A stretch of DNA of 49,684 nt from Nitrospirota bacterium. GTDB lineage: Bacteria; Nitrospirota; Thermodesulfovibrionia; Thermodesulfovibrionales; UBA6898. Within the stretch, counting starts at the first letter, position 1, and each line of letters starts with the position of its first letter. A program made the translations under genes and the position numbers. The notes beneath the pieces were generated by a model, which did not search any database, was not told the origin of the DNA, and saw only the letters and a program-made list of their open reading frames with translations. Location of the stretch: positions 1-49,684 of the forward strand of contig JAJRYC010000080.1 in the NCBI GenBank assembly GCA_024275975.1, given 5' to 3'. Of the stretch, positions 25,517-32,127 are shown piece after piece.

Positions 25517-26244
25517 GCCGCCTCCCCGATTTTCAATTCTCTGTTCAATTTTTTCATCTCGTCATCGGAAATATGCCTGATCGCGCCGGGACTCAGATCA
25601 CCCATCTCAAGTCCGTTAATCCTCACCCTTATTAACCTGACCACCTGATGGTCGACCCTTTCGAGCATCCTTCTTATCTGCCGCTTTTTTCCTTCATATA
25701 TTATCATCTCGATCCATGAATTATGCTCGGCCCTTTTGAGTCTTCTGACCCGGGCAGGCGCTGTCACTGTTTTATCGAGTCTGATGCCGTTCCGGAGTTT
25801 TTCTAATTCCTCTTCTTCGAGCACGCCCTTTATTTTTACGAGATATGTCTTGGATATCTTTTTCGATGGGTGCAGAATCGCGTGAGCGAAATCCCCGTCA
25901 TTAGTAAGCAGAAGCATTCCTTCCGAATCATAATCCAGTCTGCCGACCGGGTAAACCCTCTGCTTTATCCCCTTCAGAAAGTCTTTGACAGTGGGCCTTT
26001 GCTGTGGATCACCCAATGAAGTTACCACCGCCCTCGGTTTGTTGAAGATGAGGTATACCTTCTTTTCGGGTCTCAGGAGAAGTTTTCCATTAACCTTTAT
26101 ATGGTCTTTTCCCGGATCCGCCTTCATCCCTATCGTGGCGATCTTTCCGTTTACTGTAACGCGTCCTTCCATGATAATCTCCTCTGCTTTTCTGCGCGAG
26201 GCGATTCCCATCTTCGCGATTATTTTCTGTAGGCGATGTTCCAT
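25513..26244 (-). CDS. RsuA/RluB-family 23S/16S rRNA pseudouridine synthase
   Basis: The 243-residue protein has an N-terminal S4 RNA-binding domain (RLQKIIAKMGIASRRKAEEII, KVNGK), then the synthase domain with the catalytic motif GRLDYDSEGMLLLTNDG (Asp near residue 103), KTYLV, and the C-terminal EGKKRQIRRM. This layout fits RluB (23S rRNA) or RsuA (16S rRNA) enzymes. Length and the QIRRMLERVDHQVVRLIRVRI segment favour RluB. It overlaps aspS by four bases. Confidence 0.92.
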   Translation of the reverse strand: MEHRLQKIIAKMGIASRRKAEEIIMEGRVTVNGKIATIGMKADPGKDHIKVNGKLLLRPEKKVYLIFNKPRAVVTSLGDPQQRPTVKDFLKGIKQRVYPVGRLDYDSEGMLLLTNDGDFAHAILHPSKKISKTYLVKIKGVLEEEELEKLRNGIRLDKTVTAPARVRRLKRAEHNSWIEMIIYEGKKRQIRRMLERVDHQVVRLIRVRINGLEMGDLSPGAIRHISDDEMKKLNRELKIGEAA

Positions 26245-26317
26245 AACCCTAAATTATAACATAAATAGCGGACAAGAGGTATATAAAATAAACGCTTCAG
26301 GTGAAAAATATTATTAA

Positions 26318-26335
26318 CTAACCCAACTGGGTTAG
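26318..26335 (-). terminator. Probable terminator after the zinc-ribbon gene
   Basis: CTAACCC/GGGTTAG with an AACT loop. On the minus strand it is followed by an A/T-rich tract ending in T residues. Confidence 0.5.
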
Positions 26336-26349
26336 CATCCGGCCGGGCT

Positions 26350-26523
26350 TCAGCCTCCGCCGTAAAACAGTTTGTTTATTTCAGAAGAAGTCAATGGTTC
26401 CGATATCTGAAGCTGTTTTTCTCCGCATCCGGGGCAGCTTTCTTTCTGTAGTTCAATATCGTTATCAATCATGCTGGCGTAATTACTTCCGCATTTCCGG
26501 CATATGCACCTGTAATATGACAT
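26350..26523 (-). CDS. Small zinc-ribbon protein
   Basis: A 57-residue protein with two cysteine pairs (CRKCG and CPGCG, plus CIC just before), typical of FmdB-like zinc ribbons, and a short acidic tail ending in YGGG. The start is set by the ribosome binding site: an ATG further upstream (26538) is itself part of GGAGGTG, which is spaced correctly for the ATG at 26523. A regulatory or metal-binding role is possible, but no function can be given. It has a -10-like TATAAT about 50 bases upstream and a terminator hairpin after it, so it is probably monocistronic. Confidence 0.75.
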   Translation of the reverse strand: MSYYRCICRKCGSNYASMIDNDIELQKESCPGCGEKQLQISEPLTSSEINKLFYGGG

Positions 26524-26570
26524 TCTGTTCACCTCCATTTAAAGTTATTGCACAGTTGCTATACTACTAG

Positions 26571-26576
26571 ATTATA
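26571..26576 (-). promoter_or_regulatory. -10 element (TATAAT) of the zinc-ribbon gene
   Basis: Perfect TATAAT on the minus strand, about 48 bases before the start codon. No good -35 is seen at the usual spacing. Confidence 0.4.
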
Positions 26577-26758
26577 ACACATGCCGGTGCAATTTTCATC
26601 AAAAAAATGGGGGGAAGCCGCACTGGATAATTTTATATTTTAACTATGGTGTTTTCAGTGTAAAAGAACCTATGCGGGTTGGGATTGAACGGGGAATATG
26701 GATGCCTGGTCAGGGAGTTATATTCAGATTAAACGTGCAATGTTTATTTTAAGGGGTG

Positions 26759-26789
26759 AGAGATACCCTCTATAAAAGAGGGTATCTCT
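26759..26789. terminator. Hairpin after hsp20
   Basis: A perfect 12-base stem, AGAGATACCCTC and GAGGGTATCTCT, with a 7-base loop lies 12 bases beyond the hsp20 stop. There is no long T-run, so it may act as a stability hairpin or a weak terminator. Confidence 0.6.
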
Positions 26790-26800
26790 TGCGAGGGGGA

Positions 26801-27292
26801 TTATTCAACCTTGACCTTTTTCTCCCTTTTTTTGGCCTCTTCGGTTTTTGGAACCCTCACCTCAAGAACGCCATTTTTGAACTTTGCCTTTGCCTTATCG
26901 GACTGCACCTCGGCCGGCAGGCGAAAGCTGCGCGAGAAGGAACCGTAAGAACGTTCCAACCTGTAATAATTTTTTTTCTCAACCTTGTCTTCCTTCTTTT
27001 TTTCTCCGGAGATAGTCATGGAATCATCTGTCAGGCTTATGTCGATGTTGTCCTTTTCAAACCCGGGCAGTTCAGATTTCACAACGACATCATCACCATC
27101 CTCATAAATGTCCACGGACGGTGAAACCTCTTCCATTGCCGGCATCTTCAGCCTCGGGAACCACGAGGGACTCAACAGGGAAAATGGTCTCCTGCAAACA
27201 TCTTCGACCAATCTTTCCATCTCCTCAAATGGCGCGGGAACACGGGAAGGTTCTACCTTTGACAGCTCTTTTGATTCTTTTTTCTTTGTCAT
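26801..27292 (-). CDS. Small heat-shock protein, Hsp20/alpha-crystallin family
   Basis: The 163-residue protein has a basic N-terminus (MTKKKESKEL) and the alpha-crystallin domain from about residue 55: SVDIYEDGDDVVVKSELPG, then ISGEKKKEDK, YGSFSRSFRLP and the closing FKNGVLEVRVPK. The C-terminal tail is lysine-rich and lacks an obvious I-x-I motif. It is an ATP-independent holdase. The start follows AGGAGGTG and a near-ideal sigma-70 promoter, so high expression is likely. No CIRCE element is present. Confidence 0.96.
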   Translation of the reverse strand: MTKKKESKELSKVEPSRVPAPFEEMERLVEDVCRRPFSLLSPSWFPRLKMPAMEEVSPSVDIYEDGDDVVVKSELPGFEKDNIDISLTDDSMTISGEKKKEDKVEKKNYYRLERSYGSFSRSFRLPAEVQSDKAKAKFKNGVLEVRVPKTEEAKKREKKVKVE

Positions 27293-27336
27293 GATCCACC
27301 TCCTGATAATTAATTTAACTCCAAGTGTGTAATTAA

Positions 27337-27365
27337 AATTTAGGCCGGAAGGATGAAGATGTCAA
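27337..27365 (-). promoter_or_regulatory. Sigma-70-type promoter of hsp20
   Basis: Minus strand TTGACA (27365-27360), a 17-base spacer, TAAATT (27342-27337). The leader is about 40 bases and ends in AGGAGGTG. Confidence 0.75.
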
Positions 27366-27714
27366 CCCTGGAATTCCGGTGATTTTTCTTTTTTTCGGAG
27401 TTTTAGAGTAAATAACGGGGGTTAGGTGATGTTTATCGCCTTTTTTTGACATATCTGGTGATAATGGTCCGTTTTTCTTCTGTCTTAGCAGGGTGTTTTC
27501 TCCCCGCCTCCCATGGGATAGTATTTGGCAGGATAACAGGAATGTCCGGATTGCAGGGAGGCATCCTGTGTCCGTCCATGTAGCTGGTCGTTGTTGCGCG
27601 GAACTGGCAAACAGTTCTGTTTTGAATATTAAATATTGGACTACGAATAAGTAGTATTGAAATATTACAATAAATTAACTGACATTTAAGCCTCTAACCG
27701 GTAGAATTATATCT
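27366..27714. other. Junction interval between hsp20 and the restriction island
   Basis: No gene is seen. It contains the orphan terminator-like hairpin at 27424-27447 and becomes A/T-rich near 27620. I find no clear promoter for the hsdS-like gene. This is the left edge of the accessory island. Confidence 0.45.
27424..27447 (+). terminator. Orphan terminator-like hairpin
   Basis: AGGTGAT-GTTT-ATCGCCT (one G-U pair) followed by seven T residues is a good Rho-independent terminator on the plus strand. No plus-strand gene ends near it, so it may remain from a deleted gene. Confidence 0.45.
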
Positions 27715-28347
27715 ATGGCAGCGATAATACCGTACAACAAACTGCAACTGTCCTGTATAGCAGAGAAAATTTTTCATGGTATTTCACCTTCCAGGAGAAC
27801 CAGGGCTGTTGCTTCCGGAAAGAGAATACCTGTTATAAATGTAAAGGACATAGTTAATGGCCGGATAAATACTGATGGTATTGATTCCATCACTGTCGCA
27901 AACCATAAGGATTTTGGGAGATATACGGTAAACGTCGGCGATATTGCGATTACATGCAGAGGAACGCTTCTGAAGTCTGCTGTTGTTCCTGAAAAGCTTG
28001 ATGGTTATCTTATAGCATCTAATTTAATAGTCATACGTCTGAAAGCAAATTTTGAACCTCTCCTGCTCTCAACTTATCTTCAGAGCCCGGAGGTGCAAAA
28101 AATCTTACTCGCAAATTCCAGGTCTTCAACAATGCAGGTGGCCTTTACAATTGCGGATATCGGGAAAATTAAAGTGCCTGTAATCCCGCCCGAGACGCAG
28201 AAAAAACTTTCAGGATTAATTGAAATTGCTGAAAATTATTATAATTCGGCAATTGAAGCCGCCAATATAAGGCGGGAGATAGCTTATAGAATTACCCTTG
28301 ATTGTTTTCATGAAAATATCCCGACACTCACCGGAGGTGAAAATTGA
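27715..28347 (+). CDS. Half-size type I restriction-modification specificity subunit (single recognition domain)
   Basis: The 210-residue protein has one target-recognition domain of HsdS type: IPVINVKDIVNGRINTDGID, then GDIAITCRGT, LRSP-like YLQSPEVQKIL and the conserved helix IGKIKVPVIPPETQKKLS. A C-terminal coiled region follows (AENYYNSAIEAANIRREIAY). Full HsdS has two such domains, about 400 residues. Its stop overlaps the hsdM TTG start by four bases. The place before hsdM is unusual, as hsdS normally follows it. It could be a genuine half-subunit that dimerises, giving a symmetric target, or one half of a split hsdS whose other piece is at 31512-32075. Confidence 0.75.
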   Translation: MAAIIPYNKLQLSCIAEKIFHGISPSRRTRAVASGKRIPVINVKDIVNGRINTDGIDSITVANHKDFGRYTVNVGDIAITCRGTLLKSAVVPEKLDGYLIASNLIVIRLKANFEPLLLSTYLQSPEVQKILLANSRSSTMQVAFTIADIGKIKVPVIPPETQKKLSGLIEIAENYYNSAIEAANIRREIAYRITLDCFHENIPTLTGGEN

Positions 28348-29864
28348 ATAAACTCACGAGGGAACAACTGAATGCGCATTTATGGAGTGCGGCGGATATT
28401 CTTCGAGGCTCCATTGATTCATCGGATTACAAAAATTATATCTTCGGAATGCTATTTTTAAAACGACTTTCCGATGTTTTTGAAGAAGAGGCGGAAAAAG
28501 TTGAAGAAAGAGAGCTTAAGTCTGGAACCCCTCTAAGAGAAGCCAAAAGGATTGCATGGGAAGATCAGGATGAGCACCAGTTTTTTGTGCCTCCACGGGC
28601 CAGATGGTCTGAGATCAAAAAGGTGTCAACCCAGATAGGCGAGGCCTTTAACAAGGCCTGTGAAGCACTTGAGGAACAGAATCAATCCCTTGAAGGTGTC
28701 CTTGCAGTAATAGATTTTAATGACCCTTACAGGCTTGGGGATGCAAAAAACCGGGAAACAGTCCTTCTGCGGCTTGTTCAGCATTTTTCGCAGATTGGTC
28801 TGAAAAATTCAGACCTGTCAGAGCCTGATATGCTTGGTCGGGCTTATGAGTACCTGATAGAAAAATTTGCTGATGACGCAGGTAAAAAAGGGGGGGAATT
28901 TTATACACCGCGAAAGGTAGTCCAGCTTCTTGTGGAACTCCTTAAACCGAAAGAGGGGATGAGAATCTGCGACCCAACGGCAGGGTCAGGCGGTATGCTT
29001 ATCGAATGCGCCTATCATATTGAACGCCGAGGAGGAAACCCAAAGAACCTTTCACTCTTCGGGCAGGAGAAAAATCTTGGTACCTGGGGGATATGCAAGA
29101 TGAACATGCTTCTGCATCGACTTCCTGATGCAAGGATCGAAAAAGGAGATGTCATTCGTGACCCAAAGCTTGTCAAGGACGCTGAACTCATGCTCTTTGA
29201 CAGGGTGATAGCAAATCCTCCCTTCAGTCTTAGTGAATGGGGAAGAGATGAAGCCGAAAATGACGGTTATGGACGCTTTCGTTTTGGTTTGCCTCCAAAG
29301 ACAAAAGGCGATTATGCATTTGTTCAGCATATGATTTCAACTGTCAATATGCAGGGCATGGTCGGTGTTATCATGCCGCACGGAGTCCTGTTCCGTGGAG
29401 CAGCAGAAGGGAGAATCCGCAGTGGCCTTCTGGAACAGGATTTTTTTGAGGCTGTGATAGGTCTGCCGTCGAATCTGTTTTACGGGACGGGCATACCGGC
29501 GGCCATATTGATTTTCAACAGGAACAAGCCCGAAGAAAGGAAAGGTAAGGTTTTATTTATCCATGCGGCGGAGCATTATGAGGCAGGAAAAAATCAGAAC
29601 AGGCTCCGTGATGAAGATATTGAAAAGATAGTCAATGCATTTAATGAATATAAAGACATTGATAAATTCTCCCGCATTATCTCTCTGGAAGAAATTAAGG
29701 GAAATGATTACAACCTTAATATCAGCAGATATGTTGATATCACCGAACCGGAGCCGCAGATTGATATAAAAGAGGCGTTGAAGAAGCTTCGACGGCTTGA
29801 AAAGGAGCGTGATGAGGCAGAGGCAAATATGAATGCCTTTTTAAAAGAATTGGGTTATTGCTAA
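28344..29864 (+). CDS. hsdM: Type I restriction-modification DNA methyltransferase subunit
   Basis: The 506-residue protein has the HsdM N-terminal helical domain (LNAHLWSAADILRGSIDSSD, FLKRLSDVF), then the SAM motif DPTAGSGGML near residue 215 and the catalytic motif NPPF near residue 294, which marks N6-adenine methylation. Motif-X-like GGEFYTPRKVV precedes them. It begins at TTG (28344) with GGAGGTGA correctly spaced, and overlaps the half-size hsdS. No frame damage is seen, so methylation may persist even if restriction is compromised by the specificity-subunit rearrangement. Confidence 0.95.
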   Translation: MNKLTREQLNAHLWSAADILRGSIDSSDYKNYIFGMLFLKRLSDVFEEEAEKVEERELKSGTPLREAKRIAWEDQDEHQFFVPPRARWSEIKKVSTQIGEAFNKACEALEEQNQSLEGVLAVIDFNDPYRLGDAKNRETVLLRLVQHFSQIGLKNSDLSEPDMLGRAYEYLIEKFADDAGKKGGEFYTPRKVVQLLVELLKPKEGMRICDPTAGSGGMLIECAYHIERRGGNPKNLSLFGQEKNLGTWGICKMNMLLHRLPDARIEKGDVIRDPKLVKDAELMLFDRVIANPPFSLSEWGRDEAENDGYGRFRFGLPPKTKGDYAFVQHMISTVNMQGMVGVIMPHGVLFRGAAEGRIRSGLLEQDFFEAVIGLPSNLFYGTGIPAAILIFNRNKPEERKGKVLFIHAAEHYEAGKNQNRLRDEDIEKIVNAFNEYKDIDKFSRIISLEEIKGNDYNLNISRYVDITEPEPQIDIKEALKKLRRLEKERDEAEANMNAFLKELGYC

Positions 29865-29893
29865 ATTGCAAGCACCTTAGGGGTGAAAATAAG

Positions 29894-29922
29894 TTGACAA
29901 GTTGTCAATTATGTTTTATAGT
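29894..29922 (+). promoter_or_regulatory. higBA promoter with overlapping operator
   Basis: TTGACA (29894-29899), 17-base spacer, TATAGT (29917-29922). The palindrome TTGACAAGTTGTCAA (29894-29908; 7-base arms around one base) covers the -35, as expected for autoregulation by a HigA-type antitoxin. Confidence 0.75.
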
Positions 29923-29938
29923 ACTTGGAGAATGATTA

Positions 29939-30238
29939 GTGAAATTCAGGTTTGCCGATTCGAAGCTGGAAAGTCTTTATCTTTATGGAACTGGAAGTGA
30001 ACGGTACTCTCAGGGTATAGTGGAGGCTTTCATAAGGCGAGTAAGGACTATTGAGGGCGCTAAAGACGAAAGGGATTTGAGAGCATTAAAGAGTCTGCAC
30101 TTTGAAAAGCTGAAATCAGAAAGGAACAGATATTCCATAAGGCTTAATAAAGGATGGAGATTAATATTAACGTTTGAGAAAGATGAAGATGGCAAGGCTG
30201 TGGTTTTAATAGAAATTAATAACCATTATGGAGACTAA
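29939..30238 (+). CDS. higB: HigB/RelE-type toxin
   Basis: The 99-residue basic protein has the HigB pattern: MKFRFADSKLESLY, FIRRVRTIEGAKDERDLRAL, LHFEKLKSERNRYSIRLNKGWRLIL and the C-terminal VVLIEINNHYGD. The family are ribosome-dependent mRNA interferases. The start is GTG, eight bases after GGAG, and the next gene begins within or just beyond its stop. It is inside the restriction island, where it may help maintain the region. The toxin is followed by its antitoxin, the order typical of higBA. Confidence 0.9.
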   Translation: MKFRFADSKLESLYLYGTGSERYSQGIVEAFIRRVRTIEGAKDERDLRALKSLHFEKLKSERNRYSIRLNKGWRLILTFEKDEDGKAVVLIEINNHYGD

Positions 30239-30239
30239 A

Positions 30240-31325
30240 ATGGAAATCAGGAAAAGGCCATATCGGCCAATACCGCCGGGTGAAATATTAAAAGAAGAGC
30301 TTGATGCACGTGGCTGGACCCAGGGAGACTTTGCAGAGATAACGGGTAAGCCTTTACAGGCCATTAATGCAATAATAGTCGGCAAAAAGGCAATTACCCC
30401 GGAAACTGCTATCCTTTTCTCTGAAGCACTGGGGACTTCCCCTGAGTTCTGGCTGAATCTTGAATCAGCTTACAGACTGGACATGCTTTATCAGGAGCAA
30501 CATAAGGCAGAGCTTGTTTCACGAAAAGCAAAATTATACAGTATAGCTCCGGTAAAAGAGCTGATAAAACGCGGTTGGATAAAGGCGTCAGAGTCGATTA
30601 ACCTGTTAGAAGCAGAGGTTCTTGACTTCCTTGGCATTTCAGACATGGATACCCCCTCTGCAATAGCAGCAAATTTTCGTAAGTCCGGCACTGGTGTTAT
30701 TGATACTCCGTCGCTCACGGCTTGGATAAGAAAAGCAGAAATTGAAGCACGGAAACGCTCCTGTCCCGAATTTGACTTAAAAAAGTTCAGGCACTCTGTT
30801 AAGGTGTTAGCCTTACTTTCTGCTGAGGAGCAAACCACCCGTCAAATCCATCAAGAACTCTGTGAACTCGGCATCCGCCTTGTCTTTGTGCCGCATCTGC
30901 CGCAAACGCGTGTTGATGGCGCTGCTTTCTGGCTGGATAAAAAGTCACCGGTAGTTACCCTCTCTCTGAGAATGGATAGGATAGATAATTTCTGGTTTAC
31001 GTTGATGCATGAACTTGCGCATTTGTTAGAGAGTTCCAGGAGCAATGTCAGTTACATTGACAAGGATATAACAGACGAACCAAAGAACGAAATTGAGAGA
31101 AAGGCAAATCAAACTGCACGCGACCTGCTGATCCCTCCCCAGAGATTCGGAGATTTTGTAAGTCGGAACAAGCCATATTTTTCAAGAAAGGTTGTTATCT
31201 CATTTGCTAGGGACCTTGGGATTCACCCCGCAATCGTTGTTGGGCGGTTGCAGTACGAGAAACTGATCCCTTACACCAATTTGCGTAATCTGATAAGTAA
31301 AGTACGCCCGATATTTTCTGAATAG
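30240..31325 (+). CDS. higA: HigA-type antitoxin fused to an ImmA/IrrE metallopeptidase domain
   Basis: The first ~95 residues are a HigA helix-turn-helix domain (IPPGEILKEELDARGWTQGD, LPLQAINAIIVGKKAITPET-like, FWLNLES). The rest is a domain with the zinc-peptidase motif HELAH (residues ~256-260) and a downstream E in NEIERKANQTARDLLIP, as in ImmA/IrrE. Canonical HigA is about 100 residues, so this is the long form (about 360). The peptidase half may release repression by cleaving itself or partners, though this is inference. The ATG at 30240 is preceded by GGAG; an in-frame ATG at 30228 overlaps the toxin gene and has no such site. Confidence 0.87.
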   Translation: MEIRKRPYRPIPPGEILKEELDARGWTQGDFAEITGKPLQAINAIIVGKKAITPETAILFSEALGTSPEFWLNLESAYRLDMLYQEQHKAELVSRKAKLYSIAPVKELIKRGWIKASESINLLEAEVLDFLGISDMDTPSAIAANFRKSGTGVIDTPSLTAWIRKAEIEARKRSCPEFDLKKFRHSVKVLALLSAEEQTTRQIHQELCELGIRLVFVPHLPQTRVDGAAFWLDKKSPVVTLSLRMDRIDNFWFTLMHELAHLLESSRSNVSYIDKDITDEPKNEIERKANQTARDLLIPPQRFGDFVSRNKPYFSRKVVISFARDLGIHPAIVVGRLQYEKLIPYTNLRNLISKVRPIFSE

Positions 31326-31366
31326 ATCAAAACTTAGGTGCAATGTCAGAGAAAGGAGTCTTAAAA

Positions 31367-31582
31367 ATGGCAAAAGGAAAAGTTTCAAAAATAATCGATG
31401 GAGATACTTTTAAGATCCAAGATGGAAAATCAATTCGCCTTTCCAAGGTAAGAGCTCCGGAACTCGGCACAAAGGGCGGAGCCAAGGCAAGAAATGAATT
31501 GAGTAGTCTGATTGAAGGGAAAACCGTCAGCTATGACGAGAAAAGAGAATCCTATAACTCTTCCTTACTTGCGAGTTGCTAA
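31367..31582 (+). pseudogene. Truncated thermonuclease (SNase)-like gene
   Basis: The N-terminal 60 residues match the staphylococcal-nuclease-like fold: KVSKIIDGDTFKI, SIRLSKVRAPE, GGAKARNELSSLIEGKTVSYDEK. The active-site arginine pair region and C-terminal half are missing, because near 31545-31560 the DNA changes to specificity-subunit sequence in another frame. The start ATG at 31367 has AGGAG eight bases upstream; an earlier ATG at 31343 is less likely. It is a remnant and is not expected to be active. Confidence 0.7.
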
Positions 31583-32075
31583 TGTGCAAGATGGCTTTGT
31601 TGATCTTTCAGAAATTAAGCATATTGTTATAGACAAGAATAAAGCCGAGAGATACCTACTGCAAAATGGCGATGTGCTTTTTAATGAAGGTGGTGACAAT
31701 GATAAACTTGGACGAGGCTGCGTTTGGGAGGCTAAAATTAATCCATGTGCGCACCAGAATCATGTCTTTGCCGTAAGGTGCTCTTCAAAAATATCTCCAT
31801 ACTACTTGGCTATTTTTGCTGCCAGTACGATAGGGAAACAGTTTTTCTTAAATGCAGCAAAACAGACAACTAATTTAGCGTCTATTAACTCTTCCCAACT
31901 TAAATTGTTTCCTGTCCCTTTACCATTAATAAACGAACAACTTCAAATCATGGAAGTCATTAGATGTGTAGATAATAATATTACTGCAAAACAAGACCTA
32001 CTTGATAATATGCAACTTATTAAAACCGCCCTCATGCAGATTTTATTGACTGGCGAAGTGAGGGTGAAGGTGTAA
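31512..32075 (+). pseudogene. 5'-truncated type I specificity subunit (C-terminal half of HsdS)
   Basis: From about base 31555 the frame reads ITLPYLRVANVQDGFVDLSEI, a conserved HsdS motif, then YLLQNGDVLFNEGGDNDKLGRG, the QTTNLASINSSQLK strand and the closing helix with TGEVRVKV. This is one recognition domain plus the C-terminal conserved helix. No ribosome binding site precedes it and the first codons belong to the SNase fragment. It may be the second half of the original two-domain HsdS. If translated from an upstream start it might pair with the half-size protein at 27715, but that is speculation. Confidence 0.7.
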
Positions 32076-32091
32076 TGGACATTTTAAAAAA

Positions 32092-32117
32092 GGGCAGGCA
32101 CGGGGGCCTGCCTCTAC
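32092..32117. repeat. Short GC-rich intergenic palindrome, MITE/REP-like
   Basis: GGCAGGC and GCCTGCC pair around a 6-base loop, in the 52-base gap before hsdR. The surrounding words (GGGCAGGCACGGGGGCCTGCC type) resemble dispersed intergenic repeats I have seen in other genomes. Only one copy is in this window. Confidence 0.45.
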
Positions 32118-32127
32118 GATTGATAAA

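Noticed and set aside
27447-27470. TTGACA near 27447 as the promoter of the hsdS-like gene
   Set aside because: The only -10-like GATAAT is nine bases away, too close, and the gene begins more than 250 bases further on.
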